From Zoogloeaceae bacterium (GTDB taxonomy: Bacteria; Pseudomonadota; Gammaproteobacteria; Burkholderiales; Rhodocyclaceae), in assembly GCA_024235635.1 (NCBI GenBank), contig JACKMA010000002.1, positions 434,001 through 498,000 on the forward strand: DNA of 64,000 nucleotides, read 5' to 3'. Each line of letters starts with the position of its first letter. Position 1 is the stretch's first letter. The notes under the pieces are model-generated. The model did not search any database, had not been told where the DNA came from, and saw only the letters and a program-made list of their open reading frames with translations. Below, piece after piece: positions 42,701 to 52,974 of this stretch. The position numbers were made by a program, and so were the translations under genes.

Positions 42701-45536
42701 CGCCAGCCTGAGTGGCGCCGAGTACGCCGTGGACTGCCTGATCGGCGGCACCATGGCCCGCTCCCTCAGCCTCGGCCAGTATCCCGATCAGCCCGGCACC
42801 CATCAGATCTTCGCCAACACCAGTGCCAATCGCGAGAATCCGCTGCAGGCGCCCCGTCCGGAACGGGCGGTGGTGGTCGGCCTCGGCGAGGAAAGCGTGC
42901 TGAGCGCGTCCGAGCTGATGTTGTCGGTGCGGCTGGCAGTGCTGGCGCTGGCCCAGCGCCTGATGGAGGAAGGCAGCGAGTCGCTGCGCTTCGAGGTGGC
43001 CGCCACGCTGCTCGGCAGCGGTGGCGCCAACGTCTCCGCCGGTCAGGCCGCCCAGTTCATCGCCCGCGGTGTGCGCTACGCCGACGAGGCCCTGGCGCGG
43101 ATGAACGAGGATTTCGACGGCGAGCATCCCTGGCCGCGGGTCGGTGGCCTGCAACTGATCGAGCAGTACCTGAACCGGGCGACCGAGGCCTGGCAGGCGC
43201 TGGACGAACTGGCGGCCACGGCGCCGCGTCATTTCGAACTCGAACGCCAGATCCAGGACGGCAACCGTTCGCGCCGCCGCCCCCTCAACTTCGGCTACCG
43301 CGGCGCTTCGTACGACATCATCCGGGCCACACGCCGCGCCGGCCCGAGCGCCGCCGCGGTGATCGAATACTCGGTGCACACCCGTCGGGCGCGGGCCGAG
43401 GTGCGCGCCCAGACCACCCAGTCGGCGCTGGTCGGCGAACTGGTCAAGGCGGCGGCCAACAGTCGTTCGGTGGACGACCAGATCGGCCGCACCCTGTTCC
43501 AGTTGCTGATTCCGGTGGAGCTGGAACCGACCATGGGCGGCTCCAGCCAGATGCTGCTGGAGCTGGACAACGAGACCGCGGCGATTCCGTGGGAGCTGCT
43601 CGACACGCCTGCCGGCGACGGCGGCGGCGACAAGAGTCCTTGGGCGATCCGGACCCGGATGGTGCGCAAGCTGCGCATGGAAGATTTCCGGCCGAGCGTT
43701 CGCGACGCCCGTCGCGATGCCCACGTGCTGGTGATCGGCGAGCCCCGCTGCGATCGCGAGCGTTACCCGCGCCTGCCCGGTGCCCGCAAGGAAGCACGAC
43801 GCGTCTTCGACCTGCTGACCAAGGGGCCCGGCGCGCTGGCCCTGGGTTCGGTGGTCGAACGCATCTGCAGCGAGGACGAGAACGACGAAGGCTTCGACGC
43901 CCACGACCTGATCAACACCCTGATGGATGCCGGCCGCAACTGGCGCATCGTGCATATCGCAGGCCATGGCGAACCGCCCGAAGCGGCCGACGACGCACGG
44001 GACCCGTGTCGGTGCGACCACAACTGGCAACCCAACCCGCGCGGCGTCGTGCTCTCCGGCGGCAGCTTTCTCGGACCCGCCGAGATTCGTGCGTTACGGG
44101 TGGTGCCGGAGCTGGTGTTCGTCAATTGCTGCCACCTCGCCAGTCTCGGCGGCGAACGCAAGCTCCAGCAGCAGCATGGCGCGCTGCCCAATCCGGCCGC
44201 CTTCGCCAGCGGCGTCGCGGCCGAACTGATCCGCATCGGCGTGCGCTGCGTCGTCGCTGCCGGCTGGGCGGTGGATGACGACGCCGCCGAGTGCTTCTCG
44301 GTGACCTTCTATCAGGCGCTGCTGCGCGGCAGCCGCTTCATGGACGCCGTCGCTGCGGCACGCGAAGCGGCCAAGGCCTATGCCGGCAATACCTGGGCCG
44401 CCTACCAGTGCTATGGCGATCCGGAATGGGTGTTCCGGCGGCCCGACGGCGGCGGCAGCCCGTCGCGCGTGGCGCCGCGCGATGAGTTCGGCGGCATCGG
44501 CTCGGCAGAGGATCTGGTGCTGGCGCTCGACGCGGTGGCGGTTGACTGCAGCGTGCCGGGCGCGGATCTGCGCGCACAAAAGGCCCGCATCCGCTATCTC
44601 GCCGAAAACCTCGCGAAGCTGCACGACGGTTCCGGCCAAGTGGCGGAAGCCTTCGGGCGCGCCTGGAGCGAAGCCGGCGACAGCGATCAGGCGATCGCCG
44701 CCTATCGCAAGGCCATCGCCGCCAACGACGGCGGCGCGACGCTGAAGGCCAACGAGCAACTGTGCAACCAGTTGGTCAGGCGGGCCTGGAAGCGCGTGCG
44801 CATGGCCGCGCGCGAACGGGACGCGGCGAGCGCCGCCGCCGGCGTGCGCAATGCCGAACAGACGGCTCCCGACCGAAGCCGCGACGCCGGCGAGCGGTTG
44901 CAGCAAGTCGTGGCGGAGGCCAACGCCGACATCGTCGACGCCATGTCCAAGCTCGCGAACCTGCTGGCGATCCAGAGCAACATGGAGCGGCTGAGCCTGA
45001 TGGGCTCGGCCTTCAAGCGCCGCGCGATGATCCTGCGCGCGTCCGGCGGTCCGGCGAGTGAAATCGGCGAGGCGATCGAGAAGATGCGCAACTACTACGC
45101 CGAGGCGCAGAGCGCCGGCGCGGACGCCGCCGACGTCTTCTATCCGGCGCTCAATCGCATCGCTGCAGACCTGGCGATGACGGTCACCGGCGGCGATCGG
45201 CCGCCGGTCGATGGTGCGCGAATCGACGAGGTGCGCCAGTCCCTGGTCGGCAAGGAGCGCGACGATCCGGATTTCTGGAGCCTGGCTGGCCAGATCGAGC
45301 TGCGCTTCTACGAGGCGCTGGCCGAGGGCCGGCTGCAGCCGGCGCTGGCGTGCCTGCTGACCGAGTATGGCGATCTCTGGAACCGAGTCCCGACGCGCTC
45401 GTATTGGGATTCGGTGCGCGATCAGCTCGAATTCGTCCTCCACGACCTGTTGGCAAGCCGCGGCCATGCCGACGAGCGCAAGGCGGCCGAAGCGCTGGTG
45501 GAGGCGATCCGGGGCTATGCCGAGGAACGGGCCTGA
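39783..45536 (+). CDS. Giant protein: two alpha/beta-hydrolase domains, CHAT protease and helical C-terminus
   Basis: A 1917-residue protein; AGGAGC precedes the ATG by 7 bases. Domains by eye: a short N-terminal beta region (1-110); alpha/beta hydrolase 1 (about 195-480) with ALVLIHGTFSS and S270 in LTHSRGGLVAEVL; alpha/beta hydrolase 2, LCAT/lipase-like (about 545-910), with VFVLPGILGSHI and S656 in IVAHSMGGLVSR; a linker region; a CHAT caspase-like domain (about 1225-1560) with H1395 in VHIAGHGE and C1450 in FVNCCHLA; and a helical repeat-rich C-terminus to 1917. CHAT proteases are often triggered effectors in bacterial immunity (for example the gasdermin-linked and Cas-linked ones). Putting two lipase folds and a CHAT on one chain suggests proteolysis-gated lipid hydrolysis, which is inference. 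No signal peptide or membrane helix. Confidence 0.82.
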   Translation: MPRESKQTIVFVVPGDRHEAGATRGAGAVGEFAVAGLDGQVVDAVRVGQRRDGGAGHRLEAVVGEDVVVLQIEGGPQLILHPENARALLLAQSEQTRGGGGDAAAGELRVPVELRWRGLEQAATSARGASRGFLGKVVLKVFQIFRPKAAKLAGQKLVQKIDGQVEEGVYALQRDKLTPFGAEQRRDKIETTAEHHRALVLIHGTFSSTAGTFGKLWTHHPGRVGALFDHYQDKVYALDHATVGNSPIENAFTLASACPPNTRLSLLTHSRGGLVAEVLVRAAGIKRLEDADEALFEPDALPLVDLEALGANGRKAMVAALDAQRKTLAELVELLDRNNIVVERVVRVACPARGTLLASKRFDAYVSVLRWAMELAQLPVVEALTEFLGDIARQRTDPATMPGLAAMVPDSPLVKWLHAAEAPAAGQLWVIAGDMEGESVGSWLKTLVADAFFWTDNDLVVQTRSMYGGTPRSEGARFRLDQRGKVSHFRYFTNKETAEPIVDALTIAAEAGWRPIGPLSYAGESSSGERAARGDAASDGRSQPERPAVFVLPGILGSHIARDGKRIWLGFRLLGGLKKLEYSPDEPPGRFTADGAIGRIYDDLIKFLARSHEVVEFSYDWRKPIEREADRLGAAIDAALDARSATGQPVRIVAHSMGGLVSRTMQLQCPAVWERMMSQAGGRLLMLGTPNGGSWAPMQTLSGDDRFGNTLVAFGAPFQDHAARQLMAQFPGFIQLQTGLSDGEHPLGVEASWQELAKRDLAAVEDHNFWHQDERQLNPYRWGVPGQAVLDQAKALRKRLDEQRDKVLPRYAGRLLLVLGKAEFTPDGYEVGSEGLVYLNAREAGDGRVTRDSAMLPGVPTWQIDCEHGSLPDHGDSFQGYLELLEHGTTRELPSVALVSALGELAAPVIERSRPSRERLPATPPVQPYRLRLLDLEGPPPDYAGAEARLTIRVVNGDLAFVRAPLLLGHYSSASLSGAEYAVDCLIGGTMARSLSLGQYPDQPGTHQIFANTSANRENPLQAPRPERAVVVGLGEESVLSASELMLSVRLAVLALAQRLMEEGSESLRFEVAATLLGSGGANVSAGQAAQFIARGVRYADEALARMNEDFDGEHPWPRVGGLQLIEQYLNRATEAWQALDELAATAPRHFELERQIQDGNRSRRRPLNFGYRGASYDIIRATRRAGPSAAAVIEYSVHTRRARAEVRAQTTQSALVGELVKAAANSRSVDDQIGRTLFQLLIPVELEPTMGGSSQMLLELDNETAAIPWELLDTPAGDGGGDKSPWAIRTRMVRKLRMEDFRPSVRDARRDAHVLVIGEPRCDRERYPRLPGARKEARRVFDLLTKGPGALALGSVVERICSEDENDEGFDAHDLINTLMDAGRNWRIVHIAGHGEPPEAADDARDPCRCDHNWQPNPRGVVLSGGSFLGPAEIRALRVVPELVFVNCCHLASLGGERKLQQQHGALPNPAAFASGVAAELIRIGVRCVVAAGWAVDDDAAECFSVTFYQALLRGSRFMDAVAAAREAAKAYAGNTWAAYQCYGDPEWVFRRPDGGGSPSRVAPRDEFGGIGSAEDLVLALDAVAVDCSVPGADLRAQKARIRYLAENLAKLHDGSGQVAEAFGRAWSEAGDSDQAIAAYRKAIAANDGGATLKANEQLCNQLVRRAWKRVRMAARERDAASAAAGVRNAEQTAPDRSRDAGERLQQVVAEANADIVDAMSKLANLLAIQSNMERLSLMGSAFKRRAMILRASGGPASEIGEAIEKMRNYYAEAQSAGADAADVFYPALNRIAADLAMTVTGGDRPPVDGARIDEVRQSLVGKERDDPDFWSLAGQIELRFYEALAEGRLQPALACLLTEYGDLWNRVPTRSYWDSVRDQLEFVLHDLLASRGHADERKAAEALVEAIRGYAEERA

Positions 45537-45673
45537 GCCGTCGACGGCTGGTCGTGGCCGCGAAGCGCGCAAGCGGCGGCGTGCATTGCCTGCGCGAAGC
45601 AGTCGCCGAACCCGGCGCCCGCGCGTAGCATGGGCCGGCCGATGACACGTTAGCCGGTTCGAGGGAGCACATC

Positions 45674-46252
45674 ATGACCCGCGATGCACCGACCCGCGTC
45701 ACGCTTTACGACAGCGACGAACTCGACGCGGTGATTGCCACGATGGCCCGCCGCGCGTCGGCGCTGATCGCCGGCGTGGAACAGGTTGCGGTGATCGGCA
45801 TCCGCCGACGCGGCGCGCCGCTGGCCGACCGGCTGTGCGCCCGCTTGAGCGCCGACCACCACCTGCCGCCGCCGTTGCGCATCGATCTCGACATCAAGCG
45901 CTATGCCGACGATCTCAGCTTGCTGTTCCCGCAGACCCGGCTCACCGAGGATCCCAAGCACGCCAGCGTGGATCTGCGCGGCCACACCGTGCTGCTGGTG
46001 GACGACGTGCTCTATTCGGGGCATTCGCTGTTCGCCGCCATCGCCCATCTGCTGCGCCGCGAGCCAGCGCGCATCCATGTCGCCGTGCTGGCCGATCGTG
46101 ACGTCGCCCGGCTGCCGGTCCGGGCCGACATCGTCGGCGTGCGTCTGCAGGTGGCGCCCGACGACATCGTCGAATGCTTGGTGCCACCATTCGAGCCGGT
46201 GTTCGGCATCGACGTGCTGCGCAAGGGTTCGGCTGCGACGCCCGTGCCGTAG
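45674..46252 (+). CDS. pyrR: PyrR-like uracil phosphoribosyltransferase/regulator
   Basis: A 192-residue phosphoribosyltransferase: VTLYDSDELDAVIATMARR, VAVIGIRRRGAPLADRL, LDIKRYADDLS, and the PRPP loop TVLLVDDVLYSGHSL. These are PyrR features; PyrR binds pyr mRNA in some bacteria and converts uracil to UMP. No pyr genes are next to it. The GAGGGAG site is 7-13 bases before the ATG. It follows the CHAT gene by 137 bases; functional linkage is not implied. Confidence 0.9.
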   Translation: MTRDAPTRVTLYDSDELDAVIATMARRASALIAGVEQVAVIGIRRRGAPLADRLCARLSADHHLPPPLRIDLDIKRYADDLSLLFPQTRLTEDPKHASVDLRGHTVLLVDDVLYSGHSLFAAIAHLLRREPARIHVAVLADRDVARLPVRADIVGVRLQVAPDDIVECLVPPFEPVFGIDVLRKGSAATPVP

Positions 46253-46303
46253 CGCGGCGTCGGTGCGCTCGCCCGGCGCGCGATGCGCACGCCGCAACCG
46301 GGC

Positions 46304-48349
<2,046 letters not shown>

Positions 48350-48969
48350 CGCCTCTCTGCGTGGTTTGTGCCCATGTCGGGTCGGTCGCGATCCGTGCGC
48401 CGCGGCCCGGCGGCCGAACCGCTGGCGAACCCGGGCGGATCGGTCGTCGGGCCGCAGAAAGAACTCCGTTGTGCTGCGCCGGACCATATGCCTTCAGCGC
48501 AAGAACGGGTCCCATGACAGACGCGGGCCGCCTCCGGTGCATGCGTTGCGGCCGGAAAAGCGGCTTGTTTGCTGGGGAATACTGCGATGCAACATGCGGA
48601 AGAGGTGGGCTGTGTTGGCAGTTTTCCGCGCCATTATTCGTAATTACGCATTTCTGCCGTCCGGGTTGCGCAATTTCTGCCAATCGGTTGCTGCATTGCG
48701 CCACAATGCTGGAGCAGCCAATGCTGCAAAACGGGACAGTCGCGCGGCCGATCCGGCCCCTGCTGCCATCGACCATGCGGACGACTTTCCTCAGCCCGAT
48801 GCGCATTTGCGCGGGTTCAGGCCACCTTGAGCGGAACTTCGTCACGGACGCGACGCTCGGCATCCGTGCGCAAGGAACAAAGTCCCCCGGCGGACGGCCT
48901 CAGGGTGTACCGGCCAACGCCATCCGACTGTTGCTGGGCGCCGAGCCGGATCGAAGAAGGGGGACTGCG
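48350..48969. promoter_or_regulatory. Divergent control region with possible sigma-54 promoter
   Basis: A 620-base gap between the activator and hppD. TGGAGCAGCCAATGCT (48710-48725, plus strand) has the GG and GC dinucleotides at the 10-base spacing of a -24/-12 promoter and lies 245 bases before hppD; the match to TGGCAC-N5-TTGC is only partial. Upstream dyads (CGTAATTACG at 48639-48648, and the TTGCGCAA and TTGCGCCACAA words at 48666-48705) could be activator sites. No gene is evident in the gap. Confidence 0.4.
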
Positions 48970-50055
48970 ATGCTCGATCTGTCCGACAACCCGATGGGCC
49001 TGATGGGGTTCGAGTTCGTCGAATTCGCATCGCCGACGCCGGACGTGCTCGAACCGCTGTTCGAGCGCATGGGATTCTCTCGCGTCGCCGAACACCGCTC
49101 GAAGGACGTCACGCTGTATCGCCAGGGCGAGATCAATTTCGTGATCAACCGCGAGCCGAAGAGCGCGGCCTCGTACTTTGCCGCCGAGCATGGACCGTCG
49201 GCCTGCGGCATGGCCTTTCGCGTACGCGATTCGCACCAGGCCTACCGCCGCGCGCTGGCCCTCGGCGCCCAGCCGATCGATATCCCGACCGGGCCGATGG
49301 AACTGCGCTTGCCGGCGATCAAGGGCATCGGTGGCGCCCCGCTCTACCTGATCGACCGTTTCGGCGACGGCGACTCGATCTACGACATCGATTTCCGCTT
49401 CGTCGACGGCGCCGATCGTCATCCGGCGGGCCTCGGCCTGCGCTTGATCGACCACCTGACCCACAACGTCTATCGTGGCCGCATGGGCCATTGGGCGAGC
49501 TTCTACGAGCGCCTGTTCAATTTCCGCGAGATCCGCTATTTCGACATCAAGGGCGAATTCACCGGCCTCAGTTCGAAGGCCATGACCGCGCCCGACGACA
49601 TGATCCGGATCCCGCTGAACGAGGAGGCGTCCCGATCCACCGGCCAGATCGAAGAATTCCTGATGAAGTTCGGCGGCGAGGGCATCCAGCACGTCGCGCT
49701 GCTGACCGACGACCTGATCGCCACCGTCGACCGGCTGCGCGACGGCGGCGTACCGCTGATGAGCCCGCCGCCGGCGACCTATTATGAGATGCTCGACGAA
49801 CGCCTGCCGGGCCACGGCGAAGCGGTGGCCGAACTGCAGTCCCGCGGCATCCTGCTCGACGGCATCAGCGGCGAGGGCCGGCCACGCCTGCTGCTGCAGA
49901 TCTTCTCCGAGTGCCTGCTCGGGCCGGTGTTCTTCGAGTTCATCCAGCGCAAGGGCGACCAGGGCTTCGGCGAGGGCAACTTCAAGGCCTTGTTCGAATC
50001 GCTGGAGCGCGATCAGATCCGGCGCGGCGTGCTCGATACGGAGGGCGCGATATGA
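48970..50055 (+). CDS. hppD: 4-Hydroxyphenylpyruvate dioxygenase
   Basis: A 361-residue enzyme that turns 4-hydroxyphenylpyruvate into homogentisate with Fe(II) and O2. The gene starts at ATG 48970 with AAGGGGG ahead. Fe ligands are recognisable: H in LIDHLTHNVY, H in GGEGIQHVALLTDD, E in GPVFFEFIQRKGDQGFGEGNF, which is also the family signature. Length is normal for the bacterial form. It overlaps the next gene (ATGA). Confidence 0.95.
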   Translation: MLDLSDNPMGLMGFEFVEFASPTPDVLEPLFERMGFSRVAEHRSKDVTLYRQGEINFVINREPKSAASYFAAEHGPSACGMAFRVRDSHQAYRRALALGAQPIDIPTGPMELRLPAIKGIGGAPLYLIDRFGDGDSIYDIDFRFVDGADRHPAGLGLRLIDHLTHNVYRGRMGHWASFYERLFNFREIRYFDIKGEFTGLSSKAMTAPDDMIRIPLNEEASRSTGQIEEFLMKFGGEGIQHVALLTDDLIATVDRLRDGGVPLMSPPPATYYEMLDERLPGHGEAVAELQSRGILLDGISGEGRPRLLLQIFSECLLGPVFFEFIQRKGDQGFGEGNFKALFESLERDQIRRGVLDTEGAI

Positions 50056-50591
50056 AGATCGACGGCATCCACCACGTCGCCTACCGCTGCCGCGACGCCC
50101 GGGAGACGGTGCGCTGGTACCGCAAGATGCTGAATATGGAATTCGTGCTGGCGATCGCCGAGGACCGGGTGCCGTCGACCAAGGCACCCGACCCCTACAT
50201 GCATGTCTTTCTCGACGCCGGCCGGGGCAACGTGCTGGCCTTCTTCGAACTGCCGACCCAGCCCGAGATGGGACGCGACCCGAACACCCCCGAATGGGTG
50301 CAGCACATCGCCTTCCGGGTGCAGGACCGGGACACGCTGCTGGCGTTCCGGGCCCATCTCGAAGCCAACGGCGTGGACGTGCTCGGCGTCACCGACCACG
50401 GCGCCTTCCACTCGATCTACTTTTTCGATCCCAATGGCCACCGCATCGAGCTGGCCTGCCCTGCCCCGGACGAGGCGGCGGTGATGCAGCGGCTTGATGC
50501 GGTCAAGTGGGAGATGCTCGACGAGTGGTCCCGCACCCGGCGCGCACCGAAGCATGCCGCCTTCCTGCACGAGAAGGAATTCGACAAGTGA
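50052..50591 (+). CDS. VOC-family (glyoxalase-like) metalloenzyme
   Basis: A 179-residue protein with the vicinal-oxygen-chelate fold: IDGIHHVAYRCRDARETVRWYRKMLNM, WVQHIAFRVQD, and IYFFDPNGHRIELAC, giving two His and one Glu for a metal. It is translationally coupled to hppD. Members in this position may act on a ring-cleavage intermediate such as maleylacetoacetate or on a related keto acid; the substrate is unknown. Confidence 0.8.
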   Translation: MKIDGIHHVAYRCRDARETVRWYRKMLNMEFVLAIAEDRVPSTKAPDPYMHVFLDAGRGNVLAFFELPTQPEMGRDPNTPEWVQHIAFRVQDRDTLLAFRAHLEANGVDVLGVTDHGAFHSIYFFDPNGHRIELACPAPDEAAVMQRLDAVKWEMLDEWSRTRRAPKHAAFLHEKEFDK

Positions 50592-50720
50592 TGGTATCGC
50601 CTGCGCGCTGAGCGCCAATCGCCGTCCGGCCGGCATCGATGGGGCACGGCCGGCGCCTGGCACGGTCCAACGACCAGGCGCGGACTGGACCGCAGCGCAG
50701 GCCCACGACGGAGCCCGGCC

Positions 50721-51617
50721 ATGAAAACCTCCGAACCCGTCTCCACCAAGCATGGTGCCGCCGCCGGCGACGCCGGGCGCCCTGCGCGCGCCGACTGGAC
50801 GGTCGATCAGCGCTGGGCGGACTACACCGACGAACAGCACGGCATCTGGAAGACCCTGTTCGAGCGCCAGACCCGGCTGCTGCCGGGCCGGGCCTGCGAT
50901 GCCTTCGTCGAGGGCATGCGTCGCTTGCCGATCGGGGCCGACCGGATCCCGGATTTTCGCCGCTTGTCCGACGTGATGATGCGCCACACCGGCTGGCGGA
51001 TCGTCGCCGTGCCCGGCCTCGTGCCCGACGCGGTGTTCTTCGAGCACCTCGCCAACCGGCGCTTCCCGGCCGGCAACTTCATCCGCCACGCCGACGAACT
51101 CGACTACCTCGAAGAGCCGGACGTCTTTCACGACGTCTTCGGCCATGTGCCGATGCTGATGAATCCGGTGATCGCCGACTACATCCAGGCCTACGGCTGC
51201 GGCGGGCTGCGTGCCCAGTCCCTTGGCGTGCTGCCGAAGCTGGCGCGGGTGTACTGGTACACGGTGGAATTCGGGCTGGTCCGGCAGGCCGACGGCCTGC
51301 GCATCTACGGCGCCGGCATCGCCTCGTCCTATACCGAGACCCTGTTCAGCCTCGACGACCCGTCGCCGAACCATATCACCTTCGACCTCGAACGGGTCAT
51401 GCGCACCGACTATCGTATCGACGATTTCCAGGAGAGCTACTTCGTGCTCGACGATTTCGAGCAACTGCTGGCGCTCGATCGCACGGACTTCGCCCCGCTC
51501 TACCAGCGCATCCGCCAGCGCCCCGACTTCGCGCCCGGCGACATCGCCGAGGGCGATTGGGTCCTGCAGCACGGCACCGGCGCCTACCATCGGGCCCGCC
51601 GGCCCCCGCAGGGCTGA
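50721..51617 (+). CDS. phhA: Phenylalanine 4-hydroxylase
   Basis: A 298-residue bacterial aromatic amino-acid hydroxylase, pterin-dependent. Fe ligands are H137 and H142 in DVFHDVFGHVPML and E183 in YTVEFGLV. Other family words: FEHLANRRFPAGNFIRHADELDYLEEPD and GAGIASSYTETLFSLDD. It converts phenylalanine to tyrosine, feeding the HPPD route after transamination. It is 129 bases after the VOC gene, so it may share its transcript. Confidence 0.95.
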   Translation: MKTSEPVSTKHGAAAGDAGRPARADWTVDQRWADYTDEQHGIWKTLFERQTRLLPGRACDAFVEGMRRLPIGADRIPDFRRLSDVMMRHTGWRIVAVPGLVPDAVFFEHLANRRFPAGNFIRHADELDYLEEPDVFHDVFGHVPMLMNPVIADYIQAYGCGGLRAQSLGVLPKLARVYWYTVEFGLVRQADGLRIYGAGIASSYTETLFSLDDPSPNHITFDLERVMRTDYRIDDFQESYFVLDDFEQLLALDRTDFAPLYQRIRQRPDFAPGDIAEGDWVLQHGTGAYHRARRPPQG

Positions 51618-51871
51618 GCCGGCGCGTTTTCGGCGATCACGGCCCGCCTGTGGCCGACCACGAAAAGATCGCCCGGCACCGGCGCAGCATGAGTGCCCGC
51701 CGGCGATGCCATGGGCATCGCCGGCGCGGCGCGCTACACTGCCGCCGGTATCCGTTCTTGCACGACTACGCGCGCCGTCGCCGGCGGTCGGACGCGCGGC
51801 CGGTCGGGCGAGCACGAAGGGACCGGCGCTCCGAAGCGCCGCCACATCGCACCAACCGGGAGTACGCCACA

Positions 51872-52921
51872 ATGGTCGCGCGCAGCAGCACATCCCCGAT
51901 CAAGATCGCCATCGCCTGCCAGGGTGGCGGCAGCCAGACCGCCTTCACCGCAGGCGCGCTGAAAGCCCTGGTGGCCGGCGAGGCGCCGGGCAATTACCGC
52001 ATCGTCGGCCTCAGCGGCACCTCCGGCGGTGCCATCTGCGCGGCCCTGGTGTGGTGCGCACTGGCGCTGGAGCAGGACCGGGCAGCCGGTCGTCGTCGTG
52101 CCGCCCGCATGCTCGATGCGTTCTGGCACGACAATTCGGCAAAGCTGCCCTCGGAATGGCTGTGGAACCGGCTCACGGTAACGACCCGCCAGCTCCAGGA
52201 CAGCGGCCTGCTGCCGTCGCTGTCCGCCAGCCCCTACCAACCGGCGGTCGAAGGCGCCGTGCACCTGGCCCGGCTGTTTGCGCCGAGACCCGAATTCCTC
52301 GACCTGCGACGACTGCTCGAAACCCACCTGCCGCTCGAACAGGTGGCGCAGCGGCGCACGGGCCTGCAGTTGCTGGTCGGCGCGGTCGGCGTGCGGTCCG
52401 GTGCGTTCAAGGCCTTCGACTCGCGCGCCGACGAGATCGACATCGACGCCCTCCTGGCCTCGGCCAGCCTGCCGTGGCTCGGCCGCGCCACGCCGATCGG
52501 CAACGAGATCTACTGGGACGGCCTGTTCTCGCAGAACCCGCCACTGCGCGAGTTCGTCGCCGACCTGCCGCCGGCGGACAAGCCGGACGAGATCTGGATC
52601 GTCCGCATCAATCCGCAGACCCGGGCGAGCGAACCGACGACCAGCGAAGACATCCACGACCGCCGCAACGAGCTGGCCGGCAACCTGTCGCTGAACCAGG
52701 AGATCCGCTTCATCGAGCAGGTGAACAAGTGGCTGGACGAGAAGAAGCTCGTGAACGAGGCCAAGAAGATCATCGACATCCACGAGATCACGATGGGCGA
52801 CGACGTGGCCGGCGAACTCGACTATGCCTCGAAGCTCGACCGCGAACCGGCCTACATCGCGCGGCTGATGGCCCACGGTGAAGTGCGGGCAGCGGAGGTG
52901 CTGGCGCGGCGCGGCGGTTGA
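51872..52921 (+). CDS. Patatin-like phospholipase
   Basis: A 349-residue protein with the Ser-Asp dyad: S51 in GLSGTSGGAI and D216 in YWDGLFSQNPP, and the oxyanion loop CQGGGSQTAF. This is a bacterial patatin (acyl hydrolase) of normal size. No signal peptide. It lies after phhA in the same direction but 254 bases away, and runs toward the TIR-STAND gene. Patatins occur both in lipid turnover and as immune effectors. Confidence 0.9.
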   Translation: MVARSSTSPIKIAIACQGGGSQTAFTAGALKALVAGEAPGNYRIVGLSGTSGGAICAALVWCALALEQDRAAGRRRAARMLDAFWHDNSAKLPSEWLWNRLTVTTRQLQDSGLLPSLSASPYQPAVEGAVHLARLFAPRPEFLDLRRLLETHLPLEQVAQRRTGLQLLVGAVGVRSGAFKAFDSRADEIDIDALLASASLPWLGRATPIGNEIYWDGLFSQNPPLREFVADLPPADKPDEIWIVRINPQTRASEPTTSEDIHDRRNELAGNLSLNQEIRFIEQVNKWLDEKKLVNEAKKIIDIHEITMGDDVAGELDYASKLDREPAYIARLMAHGEVRAAEVLARRGG

Positions 52922-52974
52922 TTTGAGGCGCGGCGGTTCTGTCGTGGCGACTAGGGAAATGCGGTGCATCTGGC

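Noticed and set aside
45536..45549. Terminator at the end of the CHAT gene (AGCCGTCGACGGCT palindrome)
   Set aside because: The palindrome has no loop and is not followed by a run of T, so it is not a convincing intrinsic terminator.
48709..48736. A confident sigma-54 promoter call
   Set aside because: Only the GG and GC positions and a few others match; it is listed as possible only.
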